DNA of 64,000 nucleotides from Limnospira fusiformis SAG 85.79 (GTDB taxonomy: Bacteria; Cyanobacteriota; Cyanobacteriia; Cyanobacteriales; Microcoleaceae): NCBI RefSeq assembly GCF_012516315.1, contig NZ_CP051185.1, forward strand, positions 3,337,403-3,401,402. Reading direction: 5' to 3'. Shown here piece after piece: positions 23,410 to 33,185 of this stretch. The translations under genes and the position numbers were made by a program. Below the pieces are notes generated by a model, which saw nothing but the letters and a program-made list of their open reading frames with translations, did not search any database and was not told where the DNA came from. Every line of letters starts with the position of its first letter. The first letter of the stretch is position 1.

Positions 23410-23937
23410 ATGTCCTCCGATCGCCCCCGCCAACCACTTCCCTTTGAACCGAAAAAAACCCGCAAAAAGCAGGCTGAAAGTAGCAAACCAGCCGCCTCAG
23501 ACCAGGGAAAATCGGATAAATCGGCTTCGCCCAAGGTAGCTAAAACCCCAAAAACTAGCCGCACATCGGACACCTCTGCGCCCCGCCGTCAACCTAGACG
23601 GGAAGATATGACTATTCCGGAAGTAGTCAGTCAGCGGATGGTGTCCCGGATGGTGGTTTTATCCGGTATTCCTCTGTTAATGGCTATATCTACCTTTGTG
23701 GGCAGTTATTTTATTGTCACCAATGAGATATTCCCCCTACCCAACACAGCAGTCTTGCTGGTGAGTCTGGGGTGCTTTGGCTTGAGTGTGGTGGGTCTTA
23801 GCTACGGAGTTCTCTCGGCTTCCTGGGACGAAAACCTAAGTGGGAGTTTCCTCGGCTGGCAGGAATTTAAGATCAACCTAGGGCGGGCGATAGAGGCTTG
23901 GAAAGAAAGTCGCCAGCCAAGTTCACCCAAAAATTAA
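23410..23937 (+). CDS. PAM68 family protein (photosystem II assembly factor homologue)
   Basis: 175 residues. The N-terminal 75 residues are basic, Lys/Ser/Pro-rich and low in complexity. Then come the conserved EDMTIPEVVSQRMVSRM, two membrane spans (about residues 83-103 and 113-132) and a conserved C-terminal part (VLSASWDEN, GWQEFKINLGRAIEAW). This matches the PAM68/DUF3464 family, needed for photosystem II assembly in plants and for early PSII intermediates in cyanobacteria. Thylakoid-membrane location is inferred from the family. The last codons overlap the start of a decayed tnpB. Confidence 0.85.
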   Translation: MSSDRPRQPLPFEPKKTRKKQAESSKPAASDQGKSDKSASPKVAKTPKTSRTSDTSAPRRQPRREDMTIPEVVSQRMVSRMVVLSGIPLLMAISTFVGSYFIVTNEIFPLPNTAVLLVSLGCFGLSVVGLSYGVLSASWDENLSGSFLGWQEFKINLGRAIEAWKESRQPSSPKN

Positions 23938-24545
23938 AAAAGCCTACAGGAATTCCCTTACCCGAAAAGGTAGGGGATGAAAAGAATTTAAAGCGTAAAC
24001 AACAGCAACTATCCCGAAAGCAGAAAGGGTCTAATAGCCTTAATAAAGCCGGAACCAAGAAAGTCGCTAGAGTTTACGGTAAAATCACTAACTGTCGTGA
24101 GGATTTTATACACAAGCGATCGCGTAGGATAGTAGGCGAAAACCAAGTCATTGTGACGGAGAATCTAAATGTCAAAGACATGATGAAAAACCACTGTCTG
24201 GCTGACCTTGAAAAAGTGGGATGGGGAATGTTTATGACTATGCTTAAATACGCGGAAAATGATGGTTAAAGTTTATCAAGAAGTTGATAGGTTTTTCCTT
24301 CAGATAAAACTTGTGATGTGGGCTTAAATCAGGTGGGTAGTTTACGGCTTGACATCAGGGAATAGACTTGTGAAAATTGCCAAACCAAACAGGATAGAGA
24401 TATTCACTGAGCGATTTCTCTCAGAGATGAGGGGCTACGAGTTTTTACCTGTGGGACGCGGGGCAAAGCTGATCGTCAGACTGTTGGTGATTAGAGGGGG
24501 ATTCACTGGTAATAACCAGATATTTCGGGAAATATTTTTCTAAGT
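23930..24545 (+). pseudogene. Decayed tnpB (IS200/IS605 family), 5'-truncated and frameshifted
   Basis: From about 23930 the plus strand encodes the middle of a TnpB: LKRKQQQLSRKQKGSN, GKITNCREDFIHK, the RuvC-II-like VIVTENLNVKDMMKNHCLA. After 24265 the frame shifts, yet KVYQEVDRFFPS and, near 24355-24400, WTCENCQTKQDRD (zinc-ribbon Cys pair and final Asp region) are still readable in other frames. The N-terminal third including the first RuvC Asp is missing. It abuts the 3' end of the PAM68-like gene. Confidence 0.8.
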
Positions 24546-24892
24546 ATGGTAGTCTATTGAGTAGAGAGTTAAGCAATAGCCAAAGATGGTTTGCTGAAGC
24601 ATCAAGTAGCTGACTATAGCTATATTGTAGTGAGCAGTTGAATAGACCACCAGAATGGACTCAACAATAGCGCTTTTAACCTAACTGTTAAAGGCTCTTA
24701 GAGTGACACATCATCTGGCGTGATTACTTCACTTCAGATGGTGCCCTACTCAGAAACTTCCGGCTCTGGCCAGATTTTTCGGGGTTAAATGTATCTGTAA
24801 GTCATAGTAGTAGAGGACCAAAGACATCTACTACTGTGCTGGTCTCTGGGTAAGAATCCGGCGCTGTATGCTTGCGTAGCGCGTAGGGACAG
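24546..24892 (+). other. Leader/intergenic region upstream of aroF
   Basis: No gene seen. From about 24700 there are several complementary blocks (for example GTAGTAGA at 24808 with TCTACTAC at 24827), so a folded leader is possible, but I do not recognise a known riboswitch or other RNA family. Part may be the 3' flank of the dead tnpB element. Confidence 0.35.
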
Positions 24893-24920
24893 TTGACATT
24901 AGGTCTGTACCCTTTATTAG
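24893..24920 (+). promoter_or_regulatory. Candidate aroF promoter
   Basis: TTGACA at 24893-24898, 16-bp spacer, TATTAG at 24915-24920, then a 41-nt leader to the ATG at 24962. A weak -10 match, so tentative. Confidence 0.35.
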
Positions 24921-24961
24921 CCACTCAAAAATGGTGGCTGCGACAATTTTGTGAGGTTTAC

Positions 24962-26026
24962 ATGATTATTGTAATGAAAGTTGGCTCTCCAGAAGCCGAA
25001 ATCGAACGTCTTAGTGATGAACTCCGCAGCGGTTGGGGTTTAACACCAGAAAAAATCGTCGGAAAACATAAAGTTGTAATTGGGCTAGTAGGAGAAACAG
25101 CAGGTCTTGATCCCCTACAACTCCAGGAAATTAGCCCATTTATTGAACAGGTGTTACGAGTCGAAAAACCCTACAAACGTGCTAGTCGGGAATTTCGTCA
25201 CGGCGAGTCCAGTGATGTAGCTGTTACCACTCCCAGTGGAATAGTTCACTTTGGCGAAAATCGTCCCCTAGTGGTGGTGGCGGGTCCCTGTTCGGTAGAA
25301 AATGAACAAATGATCGTGGAGACGGCGCTGCGGGTGAAAGCTGCTGGGGCGAAGTTCTTACGCGGTGGCGCATTTAAACCTCGCACGTCTCCATACGCTT
25401 TCCAAGGTCATGGAGAAAGCGCTCTGAACCTTTTAGCTGCTGCGCGTGAAGCGTCAGGACTGGGAGTGATTACGGAGTTAATGGACGCAGACGACTTAGA
25501 AAAGTTGTCTGAGGTGGCGGATGTGATCCAAATTGGCGCTCGTAATATGCAGAATTTCTCGCTGCTGAAAAAAGTAGGGGCTCAGGATAAACCAGTATTG
25601 CTGAAGCGGGGTATGTCTGCGACTATTGAAGAATGGCTAATGGCCGCAGAATATATCTTAGCGGCGGGTAACCCGAATGTGATTCTGTGTGAACGGGGAA
25701 TCCGCACTTTCGATCGCCAATATACCCGCAATACCCTTGATTTGTCGGTAATTCCGGTATTGCGATCGCTCACTCACTTACCAATTATGATTGACCCGAG
25801 CCACGGCACGGGATTTGCGGAGCACGTTCCATCTATGGCTAGAGCGGCGATCGCCGCCGGGACAGACTCCCTGATGATCGAAGTTCACCCCAACCCAGCC
25901 AAAGCCATGTCAGATGGTCCCCAATCCCTGACTCCGGCAGATTTTGATCAACTAATGCAAGACCTATCGGTTATTGGTAAATCGGTTAATCGCTGGTCGG
26001 AGAAGTCAGTTGCAGTCCCCGCCTAG
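24962..26026 (+). CDS. aroF: 3-deoxy-7-phosphoheptulonate synthase (DAHP synthase), type I beta
   Basis: First enzyme of the shikimate pathway, joining phosphoenolpyruvate and erythrose-4-phosphate. The frame is open from 24893, but the ATG at 24962 (MIIVMKVGSPEAEIE) has GAGG 7 nt upstream and matches the family start; it gives 354 residues. An N-terminal ferredoxin-like regulatory domain (residues 1-75) precedes the TIM barrel. Key segments are VVAGPCSVEN, GAKFLRGGAFKPRTSPYAF (substrate Lys/Arg), IGARNMQNF, PVLLKRGM, ILCERGIRTF and the metal-site IDPSHGTG. All appear intact. It ends before a hairpin terminator. Confidence 0.94.
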   Translation: MIIVMKVGSPEAEIERLSDELRSGWGLTPEKIVGKHKVVIGLVGETAGLDPLQLQEISPFIEQVLRVEKPYKRASREFRHGESSDVAVTTPSGIVHFGENRPLVVVAGPCSVENEQMIVETALRVKAAGAKFLRGGAFKPRTSPYAFQGHGESALNLLAAAREASGLGVITELMDADDLEKLSEVADVIQIGARNMQNFSLLKKVGAQDKPVLLKRGMSATIEEWLMAAEYILAAGNPNVILCERGIRTFDRQYTRNTLDLSVIPVLRSLTHLPIMIDPSHGTGFAEHVPSMARAAIAAGTDSLMIEVHPNPAKAMSDGPQSLTPADFDQLMQDLSVIGKSVNRWSEKSVAVPA

Positions 26027-26059
26027 TCTAATAAAGGTTTAACCACCATATAAGTCTCA

Positions 26060-26085
26060 AATGCACGGGTTAAGGCTCGTGCATT
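26060..26085. terminator. Terminator hairpin after aroF
   Basis: AATGCACG (26060-26067) pairs with CGTGCATT (26078-26085), followed by an AT-rich tail. It lies between convergent aroF and the MshEN-domain gene and may serve both. Confidence 0.6.
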
Positions 26086-26090
26086 ATTTA

Positions 26091-27143
26091 TTAGTCTGTA
26101 TGGGAGGAATCACTATTTTTAATCAGCATATCCACCTGATGGGTGACATTTTTAAGTAGCTGGTACAGCAGAGGCAAATTTTCCGATGAGAGATTAGCGG
26201 AATTACAATGTCCTTGCAAGTCATTAAGTTTCCTTTGCAATTGTTGAGCCAGACGCAAAGCATCCAAACTCAATTTTGATAGTTGTTGCTGTTGATAAAA
26301 CTTTAAAGCCGCTCCTCGTAATACCTGTAAATTAGCTTCCTCGCCATAATTCCCAGGAACCAATCGCAGCCGCAACAGCAGATGAGTATTATAATAAATC
26401 CGCTCAATTTCTATCTGTTTGGGTTGGGAAATTGGTAGCATAGGCAGTTTCACCAACCGCTTTAACTCATTAATCACCCATTGAAACTGCGATGGTTCTA
26501 AATTATCAATAACAGACTTGAGAATACCATTTTGGCTCCATAAAATCCGTCCTTTGGATTCTTGCCTCTCAAAATACAGTCGGCCAATACCCTCCAACAA
26601 CACCCTAGCTAGTAACTCTTCCAATAACTTGGGTGGTGGTAACTTGGCCAGTCGCTCTATGGGACTACTGAGGTATTCGGGACGAAGATCCAGCTTAGGT
26701 AACATTTCATTAATCTTTGAGGCTGGAGGTTGTTTAGCCTTTGGTAGTCTTGGGGAATCTGGCGGGGATGTTTCCCCGGAGGCTAATGGTTCATCGGGAG
26801 GGGTAGGAGAGTTATCTAAAGGAGTTTTTTCGGTGGTGGGTTTTTCGCTATGGTACAAATAAGCAGTCAGAATGGAGCGATGGCTCTCAGCCGAAATCGG
26901 CTGACTGACAACAGAGCAATTTAGATATGCTAATATCTGGTGGGCATAATTTATGGCTAATTCATCATCAGGATCGACCATACCTAAGTAAAGGGTATTA
27001 TCCTTGAGAGATATGGGCAAAATCCGATGATGAAGACAGACTTCAAAAGGCAAAATACTATCAACTAATGGAAAAATCTGTCCAGCATCTAAATATTCCA
27101 TTTCGCCTGTTTCCGAATTTGTTAACATGAGCCAACTTGACAA
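26091..27143 (-). CDS. MshEN (GspE/PilB N-terminal)-like domain protein
   Basis: 350 residues. Residues about 20-105 resemble the GspE/PilB N-terminal (MshEN) fold: ILPFEVCLHHRILPISLKDNTLYLGMVDPDDE followed by a helix and VSQPIS; in PilB-like ATPases this domain can bind c-di-GMP. A Pro/Ser/Thr-rich linker (about 110-160) follows, then a C-terminal region (LEELLARVLLEGIGRLYFERQ, LKRLVKLPMLPI) of a type seen in cyanobacteria without the ATPase motifs. It therefore looks like a regulator or adaptor, not a motor. The specific role is unknown. Confidence 0.65.
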   Translation of the reverse strand: MSSWLMLTNSETGEMEYLDAGQIFPLVDSILPFEVCLHHRILPISLKDNTLYLGMVDPDDELAINYAHQILAYLNCSVVSQPISAESHRSILTAYLYHSEKPTTEKTPLDNSPTPPDEPLASGETSPPDSPRLPKAKQPPASKINEMLPKLDLRPEYLSSPIERLAKLPPPKLLEELLARVLLEGIGRLYFERQESKGRILWSQNGILKSVIDNLEPSQFQWVINELKRLVKLPMLPISQPKQIEIERIYYNTHLLLRLRLVPGNYGEEANLQVLRGAALKFYQQQQLSKLSLDALRLAQQLQRKLNDLQGHCNSANLSSENLPLLYQLLKNVTHQVDMLIKNSDSSHTD

Positions 27144-27300
27144 TAGTAACTATCTTTGGTTTCCTGAAAATTTAACTTAAACCGGCAATTATTAATGATT
27201 CTAGTTTGTGGATTTACTGTGTCACGGTTTTTACTGTCAGGTACAAAACTTGACGGGATTTGATATTTATTAGCACACCCATACCCCAATCATAGCACGC

Positions 27301-27924
27301 TTGGCGATCGCCATTTTCTTGTTTAAACCCCTAGGTAAGTTATTGAGAGTTATGTTCAGAACATTTCTGTCACCGGCCCTCAGTCCCATGATATTACTAT
27401 CATTATTATCAATACTACTGCCTTATAGTAGTATGGCTGCCACTACTACCCCAGGAGTAGATGTGGCAAAAACGGGAATTTCCCCAAAATTTGCCACGGC
27501 CTATCATGTCAGCGATTGGCTACAATATTCTCCTAGTCAACTAGAATTAGTTATTCGCTTAGGAGAACGTCGGGTTTATGTCATGAACAACGCGCGTGTT
27601 GTCACTAGCTATCCCATAGCCATTGGTAGAAACGGATGGGAAACCCCCATCGGCCACTATCAGGTTATTCAAATGATCGAAGACCCAACCTGGGAACATC
27701 CTCTAAATGGAGATATTATCCCCCCAGGTCGAGATAACCCCCTTGGTAGTCACTGGATTGGATTTTGGACTGATGGCACTAACTACATAGGTTTTCATGG
27801 CACCCCCAATGAAGAAACGGTCGGACAAGCCGTTTCCCATGGTTGCGTTCGTATGTTTAACCGGGATGTGTTAGCACTATTTAACAAAGTGCAACTGGGA
27901 ACTCCCGTCATTGTTGAACCCTAG
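27301..27924 (+). CDS. L,D-transpeptidase (YkuD domain)
   Basis: 207 residues from a TTG at 27301; an ATG at 27352 (MFRTFLSPALSPMI) would give a tidier signal peptide and may be the true start. A signal/TM segment is followed by the YkuD domain: LVIRLGERRVYVMNNARV, PIAIGRNGWETPIGHYQV, and the active-site HGTPN...VSHGCVRMFNRD with the catalytic Cys. Such enzymes make 3-3 cross-links in peptidoglycan or attach proteins to it, in the periplasm. Full-length. Followed by a clear terminator. Confidence 0.88.
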   Translation: MAIAIFLFKPLGKLLRVMFRTFLSPALSPMILLSLLSILLPYSSMAATTTPGVDVAKTGISPKFATAYHVSDWLQYSPSQLELVIRLGERRVYVMNNARVVTSYPIAIGRNGWETPIGHYQVIQMIEDPTWEHPLNGDIIPPGRDNPLGSHWIGFWTDGTNYIGFHGTPNEETVGQAVSHGCVRMFNRDVLALFNKVQLGTPVIVEP

Positions 27925-27961
27925 ATTGAGATGAGGATTGGTCATCTATGGAAAAAAATCC

Positions 27962-27989
27962 CAGGAGACTCTAATATGTCTCCTGTTTT
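27962..27989 (+). terminator. Rho-independent terminator after the L,D-transpeptidase gene
   Basis: CAGGAGAC (27962-27969) pairs with GTCTCCTG (27978-27985), followed by TTTT. Confidence 0.85.
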
Positions 27990-28052
27990 CGCGCTCAGTA
28001 GAAAATCGACACCTAATGCGACTAAAATAGACAAATTGCCCGAAATCCTCGA

Positions 28053-29735
28053 ATGCTAACTCAGAAAACCCCTAAACCCCTCCGTTGGCAGCGCAGCAAA
28101 TACTCACCCCTCACCCGACAGATTGATGTTTTTTCTGCCGCTGGGACGTTTCTGTTCTATTTGTGGTGGGATCGGCTTTGGGGAAATAATGCCTCTGCCA
28201 CTAAACAAAAGCGGGCAAAATGGTTAATTCAAACCATGCTTGACCTGGGGCCAACATTTATTAAAATTGGACAAGCGCTTTCCACCCGTGCTGATATTCT
28301 GCCCTTAGAATATGTGGCGGAGTTAGAAAAACTCCAGGATAAAGTACCTCCTTTTAGTGCCGATCGCGCTGTAGCTATTATTGAGTCAGAATTGGGTAAC
28401 TCTTTATTTAGCCTTTATCGTGAGTTTAATGAGCGTCCCCTAGCCGCCGCCAGTCTCGGACAAGTTCATCGGGCTAAATTGCATACAGGAGAACAGGTCA
28501 TAGTTAAGGTTCAACGCCCAGGACTTAAAGAACTTTTTGATCTGGATATGCAAGCCGTCCGTCGTGTGATGCGCTTCTGTCAACGTTCCTTTGCTTGGGC
28601 AAGACTCTATGATCTCGATGCTATATATAATGAATTTTTCATGATTTTATATCAGGAAATTGATTATATTAAAGAAGGTAAAAACGCCGATAGATTTCGA
28701 GATAATTTTGATAACTATTCGGGAATTATTGTTCCTAAAGTTTACTGGGAATATACCACCCATAAAGTTTTAACTTTGGAATATTTGCCGGGGATTAAGG
28801 TTGATGACCGGAAAACTCTACAAGCCTGCGGTGTTGACATTAAACGAGTTAATCAATTAGGGATTTGTTGCTATCTTAAACAGATTTTACAGGATGGCTT
28901 TTTTCAAGCAGACCCCCACCCCGGAAATATTGCTGTTAGTTCTAATGGTAGTCTGATTTTCTACGATTTCGGGATGATGGCTGAAATCAAGGCTTTGGCT
29001 AAGGATCAGATGATCCGCAGCTTTTTTGCAGTGATGCGAAAAGATGTGGATGTGGTGATTGATACTCTGATTGATATTGGTTTAGTTGAACCGATGTCTG
29101 ATATGACTCCGGTGCGGCGCTTGATCAGGTTTTTGTTAGATGAATTTACGGAAAAACCTATTGATTTTCAAGCATTTAATGTGATTAAAGATGAGCTTTA
29201 TATAATGTTTGAACAGCAGCCTTTTCGCCTACCTGCTGAGATGACATTTTTACTGAAATCTTTAACTACTTTAGACGGAGTAGCCCGCGCCCTAGACCCG
29301 GAATATAATTTGGTAGACTGCGCTCAACCTTTTATTAAAAGTGTTACTGTTTCTAAGCAGGAACGGGGTAGTTTAGTGGGAGAGTTGACTAAACAGGCGC
29401 GAGATTTTATCAATTTTAAATTCAACCAACCTAGCCGCGCTGAGTTATTTATTAGTCGCCTAGAACAACGCATTGAGGAAGGGGAAATTAAGTTTAGGGT
29501 TCGTTCGATTGAAAGCGATCGCGCTTTGAAACGGGTTAATTTTGCCCTCAAAACTTTGATTCATGGTTGTTGGTCAGGATTTACTCTGATTTCGGGAATA
29601 CTATTAATAATTGCTGGTAAAAATGGCTGGGCTGTTTTTTTCCTAGTCATCGCTGGGGTGGGGGTGGTAATATTTTTGCGATCGCTTCTCAACCTCTCCA
29701 TTCGTGAACGCCTAGACCGCATGGCGGAACAGTAA
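28053..29735 (+). CDS. ABC1/UbiB family atypical kinase
   Basis: 560 residues of the ABC1/ADCK/UbiB family. Landmarks in order: LGPTFIKIGQALSTRADILP (the KxGQ motif), PLAAASLGQVHRA (Ala-rich loop replacing the glycine loop), VIVKVQRPG (ATP Lys), DGFFQADPHPGNI (catalytic-loop Asp), LIFYDFGMM (metal-binding DFG). Two C-terminal membrane spans (about residues 500-545). In plastids and cyanobacteria these proteins act in prenyl-quinone metabolism and stress responses; the exact substrate is unknown. Monocistronic here. Confidence 0.9.
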   Translation: MLTQKTPKPLRWQRSKYSPLTRQIDVFSAAGTFLFYLWWDRLWGNNASATKQKRAKWLIQTMLDLGPTFIKIGQALSTRADILPLEYVAELEKLQDKVPPFSADRAVAIIESELGNSLFSLYREFNERPLAAASLGQVHRAKLHTGEQVIVKVQRPGLKELFDLDMQAVRRVMRFCQRSFAWARLYDLDAIYNEFFMILYQEIDYIKEGKNADRFRDNFDNYSGIIVPKVYWEYTTHKVLTLEYLPGIKVDDRKTLQACGVDIKRVNQLGICCYLKQILQDGFFQADPHPGNIAVSSNGSLIFYDFGMMAEIKALAKDQMIRSFFAVMRKDVDVVIDTLIDIGLVEPMSDMTPVRRLIRFLLDEFTEKPIDFQAFNVIKDELYIMFEQQPFRLPAEMTFLLKSLTTLDGVARALDPEYNLVDCAQPFIKSVTVSKQERGSLVGELTKQARDFINFKFNQPSRAELFISRLEQRIEEGEIKFRVRSIESDRALKRVNFALKTLIHGCWSGFTLISGILLIIAGKNGWAVFFLVIAGVGVVIFLRSLLNLSIRERLDRMAEQ

Positions 29736-29805
29736 CAGCCTAGCCTCCTCAGTCATCCCTGTTAGAGATTCCTTATTCTTAATTAATGATCCAGACTAGA
29801 GAGAT

Positions 29806-31596
29806 TTATTGACGTTGTAGTAAAATGGCGGTTTGCCAATAATAGGCTTCTTGGCGAATTTCAATGACTTGAAAAAACGGTTGTACCATCTTACAGAAAT
29901 AATCGAGGTCATAAAAAACGAGCGATCGCGTATCTCGACCCAAAGTAAACATAGCAAAATCCGACTTACTATATTCATCATATTTTTGTAAACATTCAGC
30001 CCTTTTATCTGGCGGCCAAACATTATTATTAGATAACCACTTTTCCTTAAAGTCTTTAATTAGATTCATCAGATGCTGTTCTTGGATAGTAATATAAGCC
30101 ATACCACCAGGACTAATAATCCGACGAAGTTCTAATAACCAAGCCTCAGCCAAATCGTCAATATGGGTAAAAACTGAACCCGCATAAATCAAATCAAAAT
30201 ATCGATCCTCAAAGGGTAAATGAGGATTAGTGGTACAGGTCAAAAAGTGAAAAGGAGGCCTCATATATTGCTTACACCAGTTAATGCAGTCAGCATTAAT
30301 ATCAGCCCCCCAAATTTCGCAGGTATTAGCTTGATCGCTTAAAAATCTCATCATTCTTCCAGACGCACAACCAAAGTCTAATATCCGGCTTCCTGGGTTT
30401 AAAGAAAACTTAGCTTTTTCTAGGGATTCTAACAGTAGGCGAATTTGAATTTTACCAGATTCAAGATAGTAGTCCTCCCCCCTGTCTGCAAATACTAGCA
30501 TCAGGGGACGTGGAGGGACAGGAAACTGCCAGGTTTTGGTTTTATAGTCTTGTTGTGGGGGGGTAGGTTTAGGCATCATGTAGGATACTGAATCCCCTGA
30601 TTTTGGGTAATATTTGAGCCAATCAATAGGTTCAAGATTATGGGAAATTTGAGGCGCTTTTGATTCCAGATCATCGGATTTTTTTTGCAGTTCTTGTAGT
30701 TTATTCTGTGCGGTTGTAAAATCTGGCTTTAGTTCCAAAACTTTTTGAAAATAAGCGATCGCTTCATCAACCCTTTTAACTTTCTGTAAACACTTAGCCA
30801 ATTTATAGTAAGTTTGAGGGGAATTGGGGTTCAGTTTGATGGCGCTTTGGTAAACCGGAATCGCCTGGTCAAATCGCTTGAGATAGACTAAGGTATCAGC
30901 TAAATTACTATGAGTCCAGAAAAAATTAGGGTTAATTTCAGCAGCTTTTTGATAAACGGGAACCGCATCCGACCAGCGTTTAAGGTGTCTGAGTGCATCT
31001 CCCAAATGATTATAAGCCCAACAAAAGTTAGGGTCAATTTCTATAGCCTTTTGATAAACGGTAACCGCCTCCGACCATCTTTCAAGTTGAATTAAAGCCT
31101 CACCCCAATTATTATAAGTCCAGAAAAAAGTCGAGTTAATCTGAGATGCTTTTTGATAAACAGAAGCAGCATCTTCCCATTGTTCTTGTTGACTGAGAGC
31201 TTGTCCTAGGTTATTATAAGCCCAGAAAAAGTTAGGGTCTAGTTGAATAGCCTGCTGACAGACTGGAACAGCATCTTCCCAGCGTTCAAGTTTAATAAAA
31301 ATCCCACCCAAACTATTATAAGACCAGGAATCTTCGGGATTAAGTTTAATAGCTTGTTGATAAGCACCGATCGCCTCTTCTAATCTACCAGCTTTCACCA
31401 GAAGATTACCCCATTTTTGGTAAGCATCAGCCCAACTGGGGACCAAGACAGTAACTTGACGATAACAGGTGATCGCCTCTTCAAGTTTATTTTCCGCCAC
31501 ACAAGTATTCGCCTGCTGATATAGTTGCTTAACAGCAGCTTGAATTTTTTGGCTAAAAGTTGGTTCAGCATTAGGTTGAGGGGTATCTTGAGACAT
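29806..31596 (-). CDS. TPR-repeat protein fused to a class I SAM-dependent methyltransferase
   Basis: The frame is open from 31608, but a GGAGG directly upstream favours the ATG at 31596 (MSQDTPQPNAEP), giving 596 residues. Residues about 20-300 are eight or so TPRs with an almost repeated unit (W.DAVPVYQKA..I.PNFFWAYNNLG). The C-terminal third is a methyltransferase: SRILDFGCASGRMMRFL (motif I), IWGADINADCINWC (acidic motif II), LPFEDRYFDLIYAGSVFTHI (post I/motif IV). The TPR part probably selects the protein or glycan substrate. No linked glycosyltransferase is present to specify it. Confidence 0.85.
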   Translation of the reverse strand: MSQDTPQPNAEPTFSQKIQAAVKQLYQQANTCVAENKLEEAITCYRQVTVLVPSWADAYQKWGNLLVKAGRLEEAIGAYQQAIKLNPEDSWSYNSLGGIFIKLERWEDAVPVCQQAIQLDPNFFWAYNNLGQALSQQEQWEDAASVYQKASQINSTFFWTYNNWGEALIQLERWSEAVTVYQKAIEIDPNFCWAYNHLGDALRHLKRWSDAVPVYQKAAEINPNFFWTHSNLADTLVYLKRFDQAIPVYQSAIKLNPNSPQTYYKLAKCLQKVKRVDEAIAYFQKVLELKPDFTTAQNKLQELQKKSDDLESKAPQISHNLEPIDWLKYYPKSGDSVSYMMPKPTPPQQDYKTKTWQFPVPPRPLMLVFADRGEDYYLESGKIQIRLLLESLEKAKFSLNPGSRILDFGCASGRMMRFLSDQANTCEIWGADINADCINWCKQYMRPPFHFLTCTTNPHLPFEDRYFDLIYAGSVFTHIDDLAEAWLLELRRIISPGGMAYITIQEQHLMNLIKDFKEKWLSNNNVWPPDKRAECLQKYDEYSKSDFAMFTLGRDTRSLVFYDLDYFCKMVQPFFQVIEIRQEAYYWQTAILLQRQ

Positions 31597-31715
31597 GAAA
31601 ACCTCCATAAATGCTCTTCAAGGTCAATTCTATCAGCCTTCTGGACTTCTGGGTGAGATTTCCCCAGGGACAGATCAGAACAATTGTATTGTGATCATAT
31701 TTCCGTGATAGTCTG

Positions 31716-33185
31716 TCAAAGTCCGCAAGCCTCCACACTTAAAAATAAATGTTCCAGCAGCCATAGAGTTCTATCCCACTCTCGGCCAGCCATCACACTC
31801 AAGGCGGGTAGATGACCTTCGGGGGCTTTCAGAGAAAATGATAACTGATCATAGTCTTTGACATATATATCATCTGATGGGTGGCGATCGCACCATCCCA
31901 CCCGTTGAGCAAATTCAGATGTGTTTTGGTTAACCTGTTCCCAAATCCGCCTTTGAACCCCAAAGCCAAAGCGACCGCGACTAGCCTGTTCCCAAACTTG
32001 ATTAATTTCCCTTAACTCTCGACAGGGAAAAGTAGCTATTTGTGCGGTACTAAAACACCCAGCCTGACTACCGACAATTTCCAGCATTAACCGAGAAGTT
32101 TCAGCATCAGCCTCCCGCCATTTTCCGGCTTTCATGAGATCCTGTAACTTTTGATAAGGATTCAGTTTAGGGGTAACTTTGGGGGGAGGTGGGGGAGTGG
32201 CAGCGTGGGTATATTTTTGGGTGATCGGTGGAACAATGCGCTGATAGTTCTGGGTAGGTATAGGTTGATACTGATAGGGATAGGGCTGTTTAAGAATTTG
32301 TAGCACTTCTTGAGCCGACTGATAGCGATCGCGAACAAAATCCCGGGTTAAGCGGTCCAAAACCTCTGCTAACTGTCGGGGGACAGAAACATTAGCTGGT
32401 AAACGTTCTCGCCATACCCAACGCCCTTCCATAGCATCATAGAGGTCATCTCTACCATCTTCTGAGGGTAAACACCCAGTCAGCAAACGCAAACAAGTCA
32501 CCCCTAAACTATACAAATCACTAGCGGGGTAGACCTGACCTCGTAACTGTTCCATAGGTATATATCCAGGTGTCCCGACAGTAGTTCCCTGTCCCACCGT
32601 GGTAGTTCCCGTCACCTGTTTAGAGACACCAAAATCAATCAGGATTAACTGATTATCGCGGCTACGGCGCATGATATTTTCTGGTTTGATGTCACGGTGA
32701 ATTATATTGCGGTTGTGGATAATCTGGAGGATCTCAAGCAATTCAGACAAAATTTGATAAATCTGATCAGGATTAAAATGTCCCTTTTGCTGTAACTCCT
32801 GCAACAGATTCTGTCCATCAATATATTCTTGCACCAAATAAAGTCGCCTATCCTGTTCAAAATAGGCAATCAACCCCGGAATTTGGGGATGTTCCCCTAA
32901 CTCATATAACCGCTGGGCTTCTTGTTTAAATAATTCTGTGGCTTTTTGTCGCGCTGCTGTTCCCTGAACTTGGGGCATAAATTGCTTAATCACACAGGGA
33001 TCATTCATCCGATCAACATCTTTGGCTTCATAGGTGCGACTGAACCCCCCGTATCCCAATTGTCGAATTACGCGATAGCGGTTTCGGAACAATGGCAGCA
33101 AAATCGGCGCCCCACAGCTTTGACAAAATCGATAACCCTCATTATTAAATGGGTTAGGGCAACTTGGGTTGCAACAGTACAGCAT
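31716..33185 (-). CDS. Zinc-ribbon Ser/Thr protein kinase with C-terminal GUN4 domain
   Basis: 489 residues in three parts. An N-terminal Cys-rich ribbon (CCNPSC...CQSCG, residues 4-25) leads to a Hanks kinase (residues about 34-310) with GYGGF, the VIK lysine, IIHRDIKPENIM and LIDFGVSK, all expected catalytic residues present. A Pro-rich linker is followed by a GUN4 domain (about 345-489; KWREADAETSRLML, FPCRELREINQVWEQASRGRFGF). GUN4 binds porphyrins and activates Mg-chelatase in its stand-alone form, so this may be a tetrapyrrole-responsive kinase; that link is inference. No membrane segment seen. Confidence 0.88.
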   Translation of the reverse strand: MLYCCNPSCPNPFNNEGYRFCQSCGAPILLPLFRNRYRVIRQLGYGGFSRTYEAKDVDRMNDPCVIKQFMPQVQGTAARQKATELFKQEAQRLYELGEHPQIPGLIAYFEQDRRLYLVQEYIDGQNLLQELQQKGHFNPDQIYQILSELLEILQIIHNRNIIHRDIKPENIMRRSRDNQLILIDFGVSKQVTGTTTVGQGTTVGTPGYIPMEQLRGQVYPASDLYSLGVTCLRLLTGCLPSEDGRDDLYDAMEGRWVWRERLPANVSVPRQLAEVLDRLTRDFVRDRYQSAQEVLQILKQPYPYQYQPIPTQNYQRIVPPITQKYTHAATPPPPPKVTPKLNPYQKLQDLMKAGKWREADAETSRLMLEIVGSQAGCFSTAQIATFPCRELREINQVWEQASRGRFGFGVQRRIWEQVNQNTSEFAQRVGWCDRHPSDDIYVKDYDQLSFSLKAPEGHLPALSVMAGREWDRTLWLLEHLFLSVEACGL

